Shown here piece by piece: positions 1 to 9,463 of a DNA stretch of 64,000 bases. A program made the position numbers and the translations under genes. Where the stretch lies: NCBI GenBank assembly GCA_046350555.1, contig JAXMAF010000017.1, positions 1-64,000 on the forward strand, in the 5' to 3' direction. The DNA comes from JAXMAF01 sp046350555. GTDB lineage: Bacteria; Planctomycetota; Phycisphaerae; Phycisphaerales; SM1A02. Under the pieces are notes generated by a model. It was not told the DNA's origin. It was given only the letters and a program-made list of their open reading frames with translations, and ran no database searches. Position 1 is the stretch's first letter. The number at the start of each line of letters is the position of its first letter.

Positions 1-7
1 GCCCTCG

Positions 8-2800
8 GTGACCGATCGCGCGATCTTCGCGACCGTCGGCGGCATGGTCATGCTGCCCGGTGGCGTCGTCCTCAACCAGCGCCTGCTCGTGAGCGGACCG
101 CTCGCGCCGGACGCGACGCTCGACCTCGCGGGTGGCGTCTACCAGTTGCTCAACGGCGGAACGACCGGGCTCAACCGCGCCCTGGTGGTCGGCGGCGGTG
201 CGGGCGAATCGGGCCTGCTGACCTTGCTCGGCGGGACGCTGCTCGGGGACGAAGCGGCGCTGGGTGTCGATGCGACCGCCAACGGAACGCTGACCGTCGA
301 CGGCACGATGTTCCTGGCGCTCAACGGCGCGCTCAAGGTCGGCGAGAACGGCGTCGGCGCGATGAACGTGCAGGGCCAGGCGCTCTCGGGCGCCTCGTCG
401 ATCGGCGACGGCCCCGGCGCGACCGGCACCGTCGGCATCGACGGACTCGGCGCGTTCTGGATCGTCCTCGACGAGTTGCGCGTGGCGAACGCGGGTGTCG
501 GCGACCTGTCCGTGACCGGAGGCGCGCAGCTTGTCGCCACCGCGCGGCTGCTGACGGCCGCGATGGGCGGCTCCACGGCGACGATCGTCGTGAGCGGCGC
601 AGGCAGCGCCGCGAACGTCGTCGACGGAACGTTCATCAGCGGCGACGAGGTGGCCGCGGGCGGAACGGCGTCGCTCTCGGTCGAGAACGGCGCGTTCCTC
701 CGCGCGGGCACGACGCTCACCGTGCGCCCGGACGGGGACGCGACGATCGACGCCGCGCGGCTCGAGGCGGAGGCGCTGCTCGTCGATGGCGGAGCGGTCG
801 TCGCGACGAACCAGGCCGCGCTCGTCGTGAGCGACGGCGACACGACGACCGATCCGGGCGTGCACGTCGGCGTCGGCGCCTCGACCGGCGTCGCGACCGT
901 GCGCGCGGGCGGCTCGCTGGTCGCCGAGAACGGCTTCATCGGACGCGAGGTCGACAGCACCGGAACGCTGACGTTCGACGGCGCGTCGACCAGCGGACTC
1001 TTCTCTGGCGACCTGCTGGTCGGCAACGATCCACGCGAGCTGGCGCGCTACGGAAGCCCGGCGCGGCTGGAGCTGCTCGCGTCGTCGGCGCTCGACGTCG
1101 GCGGGCTTCTCGCGGTGCGCCAGCGCGGGCGGCTGCGCGTCGGCGACGGAACCGCGACGGTCGGCACGTTCGATCTCTCCGACTACGGCTCGGTCGAGCT
1201 CTCGCTGCCGCAGGCCCCCAGCCCCGGCGGCGCGGGGATCGTGGCGGACCAGCCGTCGTCGCTCGGTGGTGGCGTGATCATCGACTTCCCCGGCGCCCAG
1301 CCGAGCATCGGAACGGCGTTCGACCTCGTCCGCGCGCCATCGCTCGATGGCAGCCCGGCGGTCGTTGGCTGCCCGCTGCTTCCCGTCTTCAAGTTCATCT
1401 CCGTCGCAACCGTGCCGGCGGCGCCATCGGGCGAGGCGCTGCATGTCGAGGTGAAGCGGCTGCCGATCCTGCTCAACCTCGCGACGCCGACGCCGAGCGA
1501 CATCGTGTCTCCGCCGAGCGCCGTCGCGCTGGCGAAGTTCGACGCCGACGCCGCTCCCGACGCGATCGTGACGCTTCCGGCCGGGGATCCGCGCATGCCG
1601 GGGAACGTGCAGCTCCTGCTCAACGACGTGCCGGCGCCGGGCGGCGTTCCGGGCTTCATGGACGGCGGGACGGTGCAGGTCGGCAAGGATCCCGTGGCCG
1701 TGGCGCAGGGCGATCTCGATGGCGATGGCAAGCCCGACGCGGTGGTGAGCAACCGGGGATCGGGAACGCTCACGCTGGTGCGCAACGTCACGACGTTCAA
1801 GGGCGCGGGCGGCCTGGTCGTCGCGGGCGAGCTGATCGTCGGCGGCACCCCCGGAGGACTCACGATCGCCGACCTCGACGGCGACAAGGCGAACGACATC
1901 GCCGTCGTGCAGAGCGAATCGAACCAGCTCGTCGTCTTCTTCAACGACGGCACCGGCGGCTTCGGTCCCGGTCAGTACATGGCCGCCGGACCCGATCCCC
2001 AATCGGTCTGCCCGCTGGACCTCGACGACGACAAGGACATCGACCTGCTCGTCGTCAATTTCGGTGCCAAGGAACCGACCGGACCGCTCGACACGCCAAG
2101 CGTGACGGTGCACATCAACCTTGGAAACGGCACCTTCGCGCCGGCCGTGGCGTACGAGGTCGGGCTCGGCGCGACGGCGCTCGCCGACGGCGATCTCAAC
2201 GGCGACGGCATTCCCGAGGCGGTCACGGCGAACAAGATCGCCGGAACGATCTCGGTGCTCGTCGGACTCGCGGACGGCACCTTCCTTCCCGCCGTCGATC
2301 TCGACGCGGGCGGCTTCCCCACCGCGATCGCCGCCGGCGACTTCGACAACGACGCCGCCGCCGACATCGACATCGCCGTGCTCGTGGACGACGGCATGGG
2401 CGGGCAGAAGCTCAACCTCTTTCGCAACGATTCCACCGGCGGACAGCTCGTGCTGACGCTGGTGACCGATGCGCAGAACCTCTTCGGGCTTCCCTCGGCG
2501 CTCGCCAGCGGCAACGCCGATCTGGACGGCCCCGTCGATCTCGTGAGCGTCGGCGAGCAGACGGGCGGCGGCGGTGTCGCCGGCTCCGTGAACACGGGGT
2601 TCATCTCGGTCTTCGTCGCGCAGCCGATCGTCTGCCCCGGCGACGCCGACGGCGACGGCGACGTCAACGGCAACGACATCGGCCTGCTGTTGGCCTCGTG
2701 GAACCAGACGGGCGATCAGCCGGCGGACTTCAACGACGACGGCATCGTCGATGGCGCCGACCTGGCGATCCTGCTCTCCAACTGGGGCGGATGCGTGTGA
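8..2800 (+). CDS. Secreted FG-GAP/VCBS-repeat protein with dockerin-like C-terminus (5' end outside window)
   Basis: The reading frame is open to the left edge, so the GTG at 8 is only the first visible start and the true N-terminus with any signal peptide probably lies upstream. The first ~450 residues are Gly/Ala-rich beta-type repeats with recurring GTLTV / ASLSV strands, as in autotransporter-like stalks. From about residue 555 to 860 there are several FG-GAP/VCBS calcium-binding repeats (DGDGKPD, DLDGDKAND, DLNGDGIPE). The last ~55 residues (CPGDADGDGDVNGND..., DFNDDGIVDGADLAILL) form two EF-hand-like dockerin-type segments typical of Phycisphaerales secreted proteins. A surface or extracellular role is inferred; no catalytic domain is recognised. 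It converges on the next gene with a 28-bp gap. Confidence 0.8.
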   Translation: MTDRAIFATVGGMVMLPGGVVLNQRLLVSGPLAPDATLDLAGGVYQLLNGGTTGLNRALVVGGGAGESGLLTLLGGTLLGDEAALGVDATANGTLTVDGTMFLALNGALKVGENGVGAMNVQGQALSGASSIGDGPGATGTVGIDGLGAFWIVLDELRVANAGVGDLSVTGGAQLVATARLLTAAMGGSTATIVVSGAGSAANVVDGTFISGDEVAAGGTASLSVENGAFLRAGTTLTVRPDGDATIDAARLEAEALLVDGGAVVATNQAALVVSDGDTTTDPGVHVGVGASTGVATVRAGGSLVAENGFIGREVDSTGTLTFDGASTSGLFSGDLLVGNDPRELARYGSPARLELLASSALDVGGLLAVRQRGRLRVGDGTATVGTFDLSDYGSVELSLPQAPSPGGAGIVADQPSSLGGGVIIDFPGAQPSIGTAFDLVRAPSLDGSPAVVGCPLLPVFKFISVATVPAAPSGEALHVEVKRLPILLNLATPTPSDIVSPPSAVALAKFDADAAPDAIVTLPAGDPRMPGNVQLLLNDVPAPGGVPGFMDGGTVQVGKDPVAVAQGDLDGDGKPDAVVSNRGSGTLTLVRNVTTFKGAGGLVVAGELIVGGTPGGLTIADLDGDKANDIAVVQSESNQLVVFFNDGTGGFGPGQYMAAGPDPQSVCPLDLDDDKDIDLLVVNFGAKEPTGPLDTPSVTVHINLGNGTFAPAVAYEVGLGATALADGDLNGDGIPEAVTANKIAGTISVLVGLADGTFLPAVDLDAGGFPTAIAAGDFDNDAAADIDIAVLVDDGMGGQKLNLFRNDSTGGQLVLTLVTDAQNLFGLPSALASGNADLDGPVDLVSVGEQTGGGGVAGSVNTGFISVFVAQPIVCPGDADGDGDVNGNDIGLLLASWNQTGDQPADFNDDGIVDGADLAILLSNWGGCV

Positions 2801-2828
2801 CGCGCGTCGCGGTTCGATCCGCGCGCCG

Positions 2829-3785
2829 TCAGCCTTCCTCGGCGCGGATCCGCGCCGCGGCCTCGCGCGCGGCGCGCAGGACGCGGCTCTTCGCCTGGTG
2901 CACGCTGTTGACCGAGATGCCCAGCCGCTCGGCGACCTCCTCCGCGGGGACGGTGCGCTCGGCGTAGAGCTCGAACGCCTCGTAGGTGCGGGCGTCGACG
3001 TGGCCGCGGGCCTCGTCGAGCGCGCGGCGCATCACCTGCGCGTCCCACTCCCGCTCCCAGCGCGAGTCGTCCTCGTCGCTGCCATCGTCGGCGGGGTCGA
3101 TCTCCAGCGAATAGCTCGGGCCGTGGCGACGGCGACGACGGATCACGTTGAGGGTGGCGCGCTTGAGGTATCCGCGGAAGCGTCCCTTGTCGGGGTCGTA
3201 CTGGAAGTGCGGGCTCACGCGGAAGAAGGCGAGCAGCACGTCCTGGAGCACATCCTCCGCCTCGTGGCCGGAGAGGCCGGCGTGGCGCGCGAAGCTCACG
3301 ATCACCGGCGCGTAGCGGTCGCGGAACTCCGTCCACGAGAGCTCCCGCGCCGCAGGGTCCTGCTCGCGAAGCCGGAGGAAGATCGTCGGTCGCGTGGCGT
3401 ACGTGCCGCGCGCCGGCGCCGAAGCCTCGGGACCCAGCGCCATCGGCGCATCGTCCGCGGCGTCGAGCCGCACGCGGAAGACCCATGGACCGATCCCGAG
3501 CGCCTGGCCGTGGCGGACCGCGGTCGCCTCGTTGGCCGCGATCCGCTCGCCATCGACGCGCGTGCCGTGCGTGCTGCCAAGGTCGGTCGCCCGGAATCCG
3601 CGCACCGCGAGCTCGAGAAGGCAATGGCGGCGCGAGACGCCCTCGTGCGCCAGCCGGAGATCGCACTCGTCGCCGCGACCGACGACGAGCCTCGCCCCGA
3701 CGGCGATCTCGATCGCCGGCAGCGCCGGTCCCGCCACCGGTTCGAGCCATGCCGAGGCCTGGTGCGATTCGCCCGCGGAAGCCAT
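2829..3785 (-). CDS. FHA-domain-fused ECF-type RNA polymerase sigma factor
   Basis: 318 residues. Residues ~30-105 form a forkhead-associated domain with the expected GR (36-37), SRRH (51-54) and STHGT (71-75) motifs, which bind phosphothreonine. Residues ~150-218 match sigma-70 region 2 (DRYAP..., EDVLQDVLLAFF, GRFRGYLKRATLNVIRRRRR). Residues ~265-312 match region 4 with a helix-turn-helix (AEEVAERLGISVNSVHQAKSRV). ECF sigma factors are usually ~180-200 residues, so the FHA module is a clear N-terminal addition. It suggests control by a Ser/Thr kinase, a system abundant in planctomycetes. ATG at 3785 is chosen because FHA begins soon after it. It lies 69 bp downstream of the MMPL gene on the same strand and may be co-transcribed. 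Confidence 0.9.
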   Translation of the reverse strand: MASAGESHQASAWLEPVAGPALPAIEIAVGARLVVGRGDECDLRLAHEGVSRRHCLLELAVRGFRATDLGSTHGTRVDGERIAANEATAVRHGQALGIGPWVFRVRLDAADDAPMALGPEASAPARGTYATRPTIFLRLREQDPAARELSWTEFRDRYAPVIVSFARHAGLSGHEAEDVLQDVLLAFFRVSPHFQYDPDKGRFRGYLKRATLNVIRRRRRHGPSYSLEIDPADDGSDEDDSRWEREWDAQVMRRALDEARGHVDARTYEAFELYAERTVPAEEVAERLGISVNSVHQAKSRVLRAAREAAARIRAEEG

Positions 3786-3854
3786 GCCGCGCAGGATACC
3801 CAGTCCGCGCCCGCGATCGGGCCATCCACGGCGTTCCCTCGCGGCCCGCGCCGT

Positions 3855-6701
3855 TCACGCCATGTGGTGGTCGGGGATCGACCGGTGCCGCCGCAGGCGC
3901 TCGCGCAGTGCCAGGGTGGCCGGGAGCACGATGAGCACCGCGACGAGGCACGCCGTGTTGCCGAGGATCATGACCAATCCGAGGGAGCGCATGCCCAGGT
4001 GGTCCGCGAAGACGAGCGGCGCGAAGCCGATCGTGGTCGTGAGGTTGGTGAGGATCACGGCGCGGCGCGTCGAGCCGGGGTCGAGCCGGTCCGCGCCGCC
4101 CTCGTGGTAGCGGTGAAGCAGGTGGATCGAGCTGTCGACGCCAAGCCCGATGAGGATCGGCACCGCGAAGAAGTTCGCCAGGTTGAAGGAGACGTGGAAG
4201 ATACCCATGAGCTCGAACGTCCAGAGCATCGCCAGCATGAGCGGCAGCATCGCCAGGAGCACGTCCATGGGCCGCTTGAAGTCCAGGAGGACCAGCAGGG
4301 CCACGAGGATCACCGAGAGCGTCGCCATGCGCAGGAACGCGCTTCGCATGTCGCGCAGCGACTCGTAGTGGGTGAACGGCGCGCCGGTCGCGTCCGGATC
4401 GACCGAGCGCATGTCGTCGATGAACGCCCGCATGTTCGCGACATCCCAGACGTCGGCGCGCGGATGCATCATCACCAGGAAGCGCCCGTCGGGCGACATC
4501 GCCGTGTTCCGCGCGGCGCCGGGAAGCGCGTCGCGCAGCGGCAGCGCGTTGCCGTCGAGGATCGCCCGCATCGAGGCGCTCGCGGCAGCGAACGTCGTCG
4601 CGATCCGGGCGGCCACGGCCGGCCCGTCGGGACCGCGCAGCGCGGCGACCGTGCGCTGCGCCGCCGAGACGATCGATCCGAGGCGCTTCGCATCCTCGGG
4701 CGACTGGAGGGCGGCGGCGCCGGCGACCAGCCGAAGCGCGGAGAGCGTCGCGCCGAGCTCGCGCCCGAGCGCGTCGGCGAGCGCCCGCGAGCCGGGCGTC
4801 GTTGACGGAGTGGCCGGATCGACCGATGGCTGCGCATCGGCCGGCGCGCGGGGATCGAGCACCGACTGCGCATCGCGGGCCGACGCGGCCGTCGTCGCCC
4901 GACCGCCATCGATCCGCTCCCGCATCGCCTCGCGCCCCGGCGTTGGTGGCTTCACGACGTCGAGCACGCTGCGGGCGATGCCGATCGAGGGGCGTGCCGC
5001 GGCCCTCGCGAGCACCGCGGGAACGTCCTCGATCCGATCGACGATCGCCGCGCCGAACCAACTGTTTCCCGACGACTCGTCGGCGAGCCGCTTCTCCCAT
5101 TTCACCGAACCGAGCATCGGATTCTGGAGCTGGAGCAGGTTCTCCTCGAAGTGAAGTCGCGGCAGGCCCCACGAGAGGATCGCGGTCGCCGCGCCCAGCA
5201 CGGCGAGCGTCGCGACCGGGCGCACCGAGGGGAATCCGAAGCGACCGGAACGGGCGATCGGCGCCACGCGCATCGGTCCCGGCCGCTCGACGAGCGTCAT
5301 CAGCGCCGGCAGCACGAAGCCCATCGCCGCGACGCAGAGGAGCAGACCGCCCGTGGCGATGACGCCAAGCTCCTTGAGCCCCTGGAAATCCGTCGCCATC
5401 GCCGTCAAGAAGACGATGCACGAGGTCAGCGCCCCGGTGACGTTCCCGCGCAGCGACGTGACGGTGGCCGTGGCGATGACGCGATCGAGCCGCGCCGCCG
5501 GCTCGCGCCGCCGATCCTCGAGATACCGCGCCAGCACGTGGACGCCGTAGTCGAGCCCGGCCGCCACGAGCACGAGCATGAAGACGTTGCTCAGCAGGTT
5601 GATGCGGCCGACCGCGATCGTCGCGAAGCCGTACGTCCATCCGAAGGCGAAGATGAACGCCACCACCGCGAGCATCGGGCGCAGCACGCTGTGCATCGAG
5701 ACCATCAGCAGCAGGGCGCAGAGGACCAGGCCGAGGGTGGCGCCGCGCACCATGTCGTTGTTGCTCGTCACCAGCTCGTCCGCCTGGAGGACCGGCTTGC
5801 CGGTGAGACCCATGTCGACGCCCGGTTCCTCGGCGCGCACCTGGTCCATCGCGGCGCGGATGCGCCGGAGCGGTTCGTTGATGACCTCGAGCGTGTCGAA
5901 GTCCTTGCGCGGGAGGATCTGCACGAAGAGGTAGCGGCCCGTGTCGGAACGCAGGTACTCGGCCTTCTGCTGCCCGGGCAGCAGCGGCCCGAGCTCCGCG
6001 GCCGTCGCCTGGTCGTGGCCGGCCAGCAGCGCCTTGAGCAGCAGCACGCCGGCGGCCGCCGCGGCGGCGCGTGGATTGTCCAGCCGCGCGTCGCCGGTCG
6101 GCGCGGCGTGCGCACCTTCCTCGCCGGCCGGCGGCGACGTCGGCGAGACGGCGCGGCGCAGCAGCTCGCCGGCGCGCGTCGCGGCGTCGACGGGGTCGAC
6201 TCGACTCCGCGCCGAGGCCGGCATCGCGGCAGCCGGCGACGACGGCGCCCCGGTGGCGCCATCGGCGAGGAGACGCGCGCCTTCTGCGGCCAGGGCGAGC
6301 TCGGCGAGATCCTCGTCGGCCATCGCGCGGGTGGCGATGCGAAGCTGCTCCTCGGGCGGCACCTCGCCGTGGATCTCGCGCAGGTCGGGCGAATCGCCCT
6401 GCACGGTGTCGCCCAGCAGCTCGACGAGTCGGCGCGCGGACCGCTCGGCGCGCTGCGGGTCGCCGTGCGTGTCGATCACGATGTAGATGAACTCGAGGTC
6501 GCCGAACTCGCGCAGGAACTCGCGGTAGCGCACCATGAAGGGTCGGTTCGGCGCGATCAGGTCGTCGAGGTTCGCGTCCAGGCGCAGCGAGTTCCAGGCC
6601 AGGGCGCCGCCGGCGACCGCGAGCGTGGCGGCCACCACCAGCACGAGCCAGGGCCGTCGCGTGGCGAGCTCGCTGACGACGTCGAAGATGCGGGTGCGCA
6701 C
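3855..6701 (-). CDS. MMPL/RND-superfamily permease (HpnN-like)
   Basis: 948 residues, starting with GTG at 6701. Residues ~18-38 form the first membrane helix, followed by a large periplasmic loop. Hydrophobic blocks then come in two clusters (around residues 320-480 and 790-930), the classic duplicated 12-helix RND layout. Both clusters carry the conserved patterns near helix 4 (GLDYGVHVLARY and GLGVDSSIHLLHRY). MMPL proteins export lipids or lipid-like molecules using the proton gradient. The N-terminus (DANLDDLIAPNRPFM...F) resembles the hopanoid transporter HpnN, but the family is broad. The 30-bp gap to the upstream aminotransferase suggests one transcript. The substrate is not known from sequence. 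Confidence 0.88.
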   Translation of the reverse strand: MRTRIFDVVSELATRRPWLVLVVAATLAVAGGALAWNSLRLDANLDDLIAPNRPFMVRYREFLREFGDLEFIYIVIDTHGDPQRAERSARRLVELLGDTVQGDSPDLREIHGEVPPEEQLRIATRAMADEDLAELALAAEGARLLADGATGAPSSPAAAMPASARSRVDPVDAATRAGELLRRAVSPTSPPAGEEGAHAAPTGDARLDNPRAAAAAAGVLLLKALLAGHDQATAAELGPLLPGQQKAEYLRSDTGRYLFVQILPRKDFDTLEVINEPLRRIRAAMDQVRAEEPGVDMGLTGKPVLQADELVTSNNDMVRGATLGLVLCALLLMVSMHSVLRPMLAVVAFIFAFGWTYGFATIAVGRINLLSNVFMLVLVAAGLDYGVHVLARYLEDRRREPAARLDRVIATATVTSLRGNVTGALTSCIVFLTAMATDFQGLKELGVIATGGLLLCVAAMGFVLPALMTLVERPGPMRVAPIARSGRFGFPSVRPVATLAVLGAATAILSWGLPRLHFEENLLQLQNPMLGSVKWEKRLADESSGNSWFGAAIVDRIEDVPAVLARAAARPSIGIARSVLDVVKPPTPGREAMRERIDGGRATTAASARDAQSVLDPRAPADAQPSVDPATPSTTPGSRALADALGRELGATLSALRLVAGAAALQSPEDAKRLGSIVSAAQRTVAALRGPDGPAVAARIATTFAAASASMRAILDGNALPLRDALPGAARNTAMSPDGRFLVMMHPRADVWDVANMRAFIDDMRSVDPDATGAPFTHYESLRDMRSAFLRMATLSVILVALLVLLDFKRPMDVLLAMLPLMLAMLWTFELMGIFHVSFNLANFFAVPILIGLGVDSSIHLLHRYHEGGADRLDPGSTRRAVILTNLTTTIGFAPLVFADHLGMRSLGLVMILGNTACLVAVLIVLPATLALRERLRRHRSIPDHHMA

Positions 6702-6731
6702 GCTGGGCGATCCTCTGTTCGCACGATCGCG

Positions 6732-8267
6732 TCAGCCGGCGGGAACGCTCGCGGGAAGCAGGACCGTCCCGTTCATGGCCGCGCCCTCGCGATCGCCGCG
6801 CATCGCGTTGCGTCCGAGCGTCCAGAGCAGGTCCCAGAGCGGACCGGGAAAGCGATGCAGCTTGTCCATCACCGACTCGAACGCGCCGAGGAACCAGCGC
6901 ACGTCGGACTCGTCGATCACCAGCGGCGGAATGAGCTTCACGACCGGCAGGTGGTGTCCGGCGACCTGGGTGATGATGCGATGGTCCTGCATGAGCGGGA
7001 TCACGACGGCCTGCGCGAAGAGGTCCTTGTTCATCGCGTTCACCGCGGACCACGCCGCACGGTAGCGCAGCGACGTCGGCGCCCCGAGCTCGATGCCGAT
7101 CATGAGGCCGCGCTGCCGGACGCACTTGAGGAACTCGTAGCGCGGCGCCATGCGCTCGATCCCCTCGCGCAGCAGCCCGCCGAGGCGCACGGCGCGCTCG
7201 CCGAGGCGGAGGTGATCGTGGACGTGCAGCGAGGCGAGCCCCGCCACCATCGCCAGCGAACCCTGGTGGAACGTCGAGGAATGCACGATGGCGCGGTCCA
7301 TCGACGAGAAGACGCGCTGCCAGACCGCGCGGCGCACGATCACCGCGCCGACCGGCACGTATCCGCCGGAGAGCGCCTTGCTCATCACGATCATGTCCGG
7401 ATCGACGTCGCCTTCCTGCTCGATGGCCAGGTACGTTCCCGTGCGGCCGACGCCCGTCTGCACCTCGTCCGCGACGAAGAGCGTGCCGTGCCGGCGACAA
7501 AGCCGCGCCGCCTCGGCGAGGTAGCCGGGCGAGGGAAGGTTCACCCCCTTGCCCTGGATCGGCTCGACGACGAACGCGGCGACGTCGCGCCGGGCGAGCG
7601 CCCGCTCGAGCGCCGGAAGGTCGTCGAAGGGGATGTTCGCGCAGTGCGGCAGAAGCGGCTCGAATCCTTCGCGAAAGCTCGAGTCGCCGTTGATCGAGAG
7701 CGAGCCGATCGAGAGACCGTGGAATCCGCGGACGCATCCGACGACGCCCGGGCGACCCGTCGCGCAGCGCGCGAACTTCATCGCCGCCTCGATGCCCTCG
7801 GTGCCCGAGTTCGTGAAGAAGACGTGCTCGAGCCCGTTCGGCGTCCGTCGGACCAGCTCCTCGGCAAGCAGGCCCGAGAGGAGCGGCGCCTCGAACTGGA
7901 CCATCGTGGGATAGTCCATCGCCAGGAAGTCGGCCAGCGCCCGGCGCACCACGGGGTTGTTGCGTCCGACGTTGACGACGGCGTATCCGCCGAGGAAGTC
8001 GAGGTACTGGCGGCCCTCGGCGTCCCACAGGTGGGCCCCCGAGGCGCGGGCGTACACGCGGTCGAACCCGATCGTGCGCAGCACCTTCTCGAAGACCGGA
8101 TTGACGTGCTCGCGGTGGAGCCGGTGATTGTCGCCCTGCCGGCGCCGGATCAGCCCGGCGACGTCGAACGCGGGGGTCGTCGGATCGCCCGTCGCGCTCG
8201 CGCCCGACCGGTCGCGCCCGTGTGCGGCGTCATCGGTCCGATTCGATCTGTCCGAGGGCGCGATCAT
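6732..8267 (-). CDS. Class III PLP-dependent aminotransferase
   Basis: 511 residues from ATG at 8267. The fold-type I aminotransferase signature is clear: the substrate/PLP region FTNSGTEGIEAAMKFAR, the cofactor-binding Asp in ADEVQTGVGRTG near residue 265, and the Schiff-base Lys in MSKALSGGYVPVGA near residue 296. It belongs to the acetylornithine/ornithine/omega-amino acid branch (argD-like), but the N-terminal YLDFLGGYAVVNVGRNNP pattern places it in a subfamily often linked to lipid or polyketide loci. The next gene downstream is an MMPL permease, a pairing that recalls hopanoid genes hpnO/hpnN. That specific function is inference only. The long open frame further upstream on this strand is a GC-rich artefact. 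Confidence 0.9.
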   Translation of the reverse strand: MIAPSDRSNRTDDAAHGRDRSGASATGDPTTPAFDVAGLIRRRQGDNHRLHREHVNPVFEKVLRTIGFDRVYARASGAHLWDAEGRQYLDFLGGYAVVNVGRNNPVVRRALADFLAMDYPTMVQFEAPLLSGLLAEELVRRTPNGLEHVFFTNSGTEGIEAAMKFARCATGRPGVVGCVRGFHGLSIGSLSINGDSSFREGFEPLLPHCANIPFDDLPALERALARRDVAAFVVEPIQGKGVNLPSPGYLAEAARLCRRHGTLFVADEVQTGVGRTGTYLAIEQEGDVDPDMIVMSKALSGGYVPVGAVIVRRAVWQRVFSSMDRAIVHSSTFHQGSLAMVAGLASLHVHDHLRLGERAVRLGGLLREGIERMAPRYEFLKCVRQRGLMIGIELGAPTSLRYRAAWSAVNAMNKDLFAQAVVIPLMQDHRIITQVAGHHLPVVKLIPPLVIDESDVRWFLGAFESVMDKLHRFPGPLWDLLWTLGRNAMRGDREGAAMNGTVLLPASVPAG

Positions 8268-8299
8268 CTCGACGCGATGATACGGGATCGCTCCCCCCC

Positions 8300-9463
8300 T
8301 CACCGCGCCCGTTTCAGCGACATTCCATCCCGCCACGTCGCAGAGAGGATGCGACCGTCCTCCGCGACCTCGACGCGATGCGGCGACTCCGCGGCGTTCT
8401 TCGCGCCCGGCGCGTCCTTTCGCGGCCGGTCGTCCTTGCCGTCGCGCCGCTTCGAACCGGCGCCATCCGCGGCGCCGGCTCGTCCGTTGGACTTTCCTCG
8501 GCCGGCGCCGCTTGTCGGCGAACCCTGGGTGTCGGTGCCCTTCTCGCTCCCCGCGGCGACGCCACCGCCGGCCGTGTCTCCGCTGGCGCCGCCATCCAGC
8601 TCGTACACGAAGACCTTCGTCGGCTTGCCGTCGACATCGCGCTGCTCCGCGCGCACGCAGCGGAGCGAGAGGGCCTTCGAGGTCGAGAGGTCCTCCGTGG
8701 CGAGCATCGTCATGACCAGCTCCGCACCGACCTCTCGCGGCATCGCGACGGCGATGAGCGGCAGGGCGACATCGACGGCCAACGGGGGCGGCGCCGGCTG
8801 GTCGATCGCCTTGCCCGACCAGCTTCCCTTCGCCCGTCCACCCGCAATGACGACAGCGCTCGCGGGCGCCTCGCTCGCGCCAGCCGCGGCCGTCGCCGGG
8901 CGGCGCTGCACGCTGGTCGGCGAGAGCGTGCGATCGAGCGCAAGCGTCACCACCGTCGCACCGCCCTCGGTGGCGCGACCCGCCGGCGGCTCGGTGACGA
9001 CGAGCGTGAGCGTGGGTGCTGCGCGATCGGCTGGCGCGGCCGCGGGGGAAGCCTCGGACGACGCCGCGACGCTCACTTCGTACTGCACCTTCCCCATCGC
9101 ATGTCCGTCGATCATCCGGACGAATTCCTCCCGCCGCGGCGCCTTCGCCAGCGCGGCGAGCCGCTCGTTCCAGAGGCGCTCCTCGCGAACCGAGCGGAGC
9201 TTGAGCAGGGTGATCTTGACCTGGCCGTTGGGAAGCATGCGCCCGGCGCGGATCTCGCCCTCCAGGGGCGCGAGCGCCGCCTCCCCGATGGCGACGAGCT
9301 TGTCCGAGGCGGCGCGGCGCACCGCCTGGTCCTCGTCCACGAGCAGCGCGATGAGTCCACGGACCTCGTCGTCGCGCGCGGGCGGATCGGCGAGCGCGGC
9401 GCCGCGCGCGACGGCAAGCACGGCGGCGAACATGAGCGCACGGAGCGCTGGGGCGGATGGCAT
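8300..9463 (-). CDS. Secreted HEAT-like-repeat hypothetical protein
   Basis: 387 residues from ATG at 9463. Residues 1-25 are a signal peptide (LRALMFAAVLAVARGAALA). Residues ~30-110 contain helical HEAT/PBS-like segments (DEDQAVRRAASDKLVAIGEAAL). A middle segment of alternating hydrophobic strands (residues ~140-270) follows, then a low-complexity Gly/Ser/Lys/Asp linker (~residues 285-350) and a final strand pair (HRVEVAEDGRILSATWRDG). No enzyme motif is seen. It lies 32 bp upstream of the aminotransferase on the same strand, so it may be the first gene of that operon. Periplasmic or envelope location is inferred. Confidence 0.72.
   Translation of the reverse strand: MPSAPALRALMFAAVLAVARGAALADPPARDDEVRGLIALLVDEDQAVRRAASDKLVAIGEAALAPLEGEIRAGRMLPNGQVKITLLKLRSVREERLWNERLAALAKAPRREEFVRMIDGHAMGKVQYEVSVAASSEASPAAAPADRAAPTLTLVVTEPPAGRATEGGATVVTLALDRTLSPTSVQRRPATAAAGASEAPASAVVIAGGRAKGSWSGKAIDQPAPPPLAVDVALPLIAVAMPREVGAELVMTMLATEDLSTSKALSLRCVRAEQRDVDGKPTKVFVYELDGGASGDTAGGGVAAGSEKGTDTQGSPTSGAGRGKSNGRAGAADGAGSKRRDGKDDRPRKDAPGAKNAAESPHRVEVAEDGRILSATWRDGMSLKRAR

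Noticed and set aside
2716..8028. A 1770-codon open frame on the minus strand and similar very long Arg-rich frames elsewhere (5151-9809 plus, 30559-34344 minus, 34927-38685 minus, 57925-60732 minus)
   Set aside because: They overlap well-identified genes in other frames, are extremely rich in Arg, Ala, Pro or His/Asp/Glu, and show no domains. High GC removes stop codons from alternative frames.
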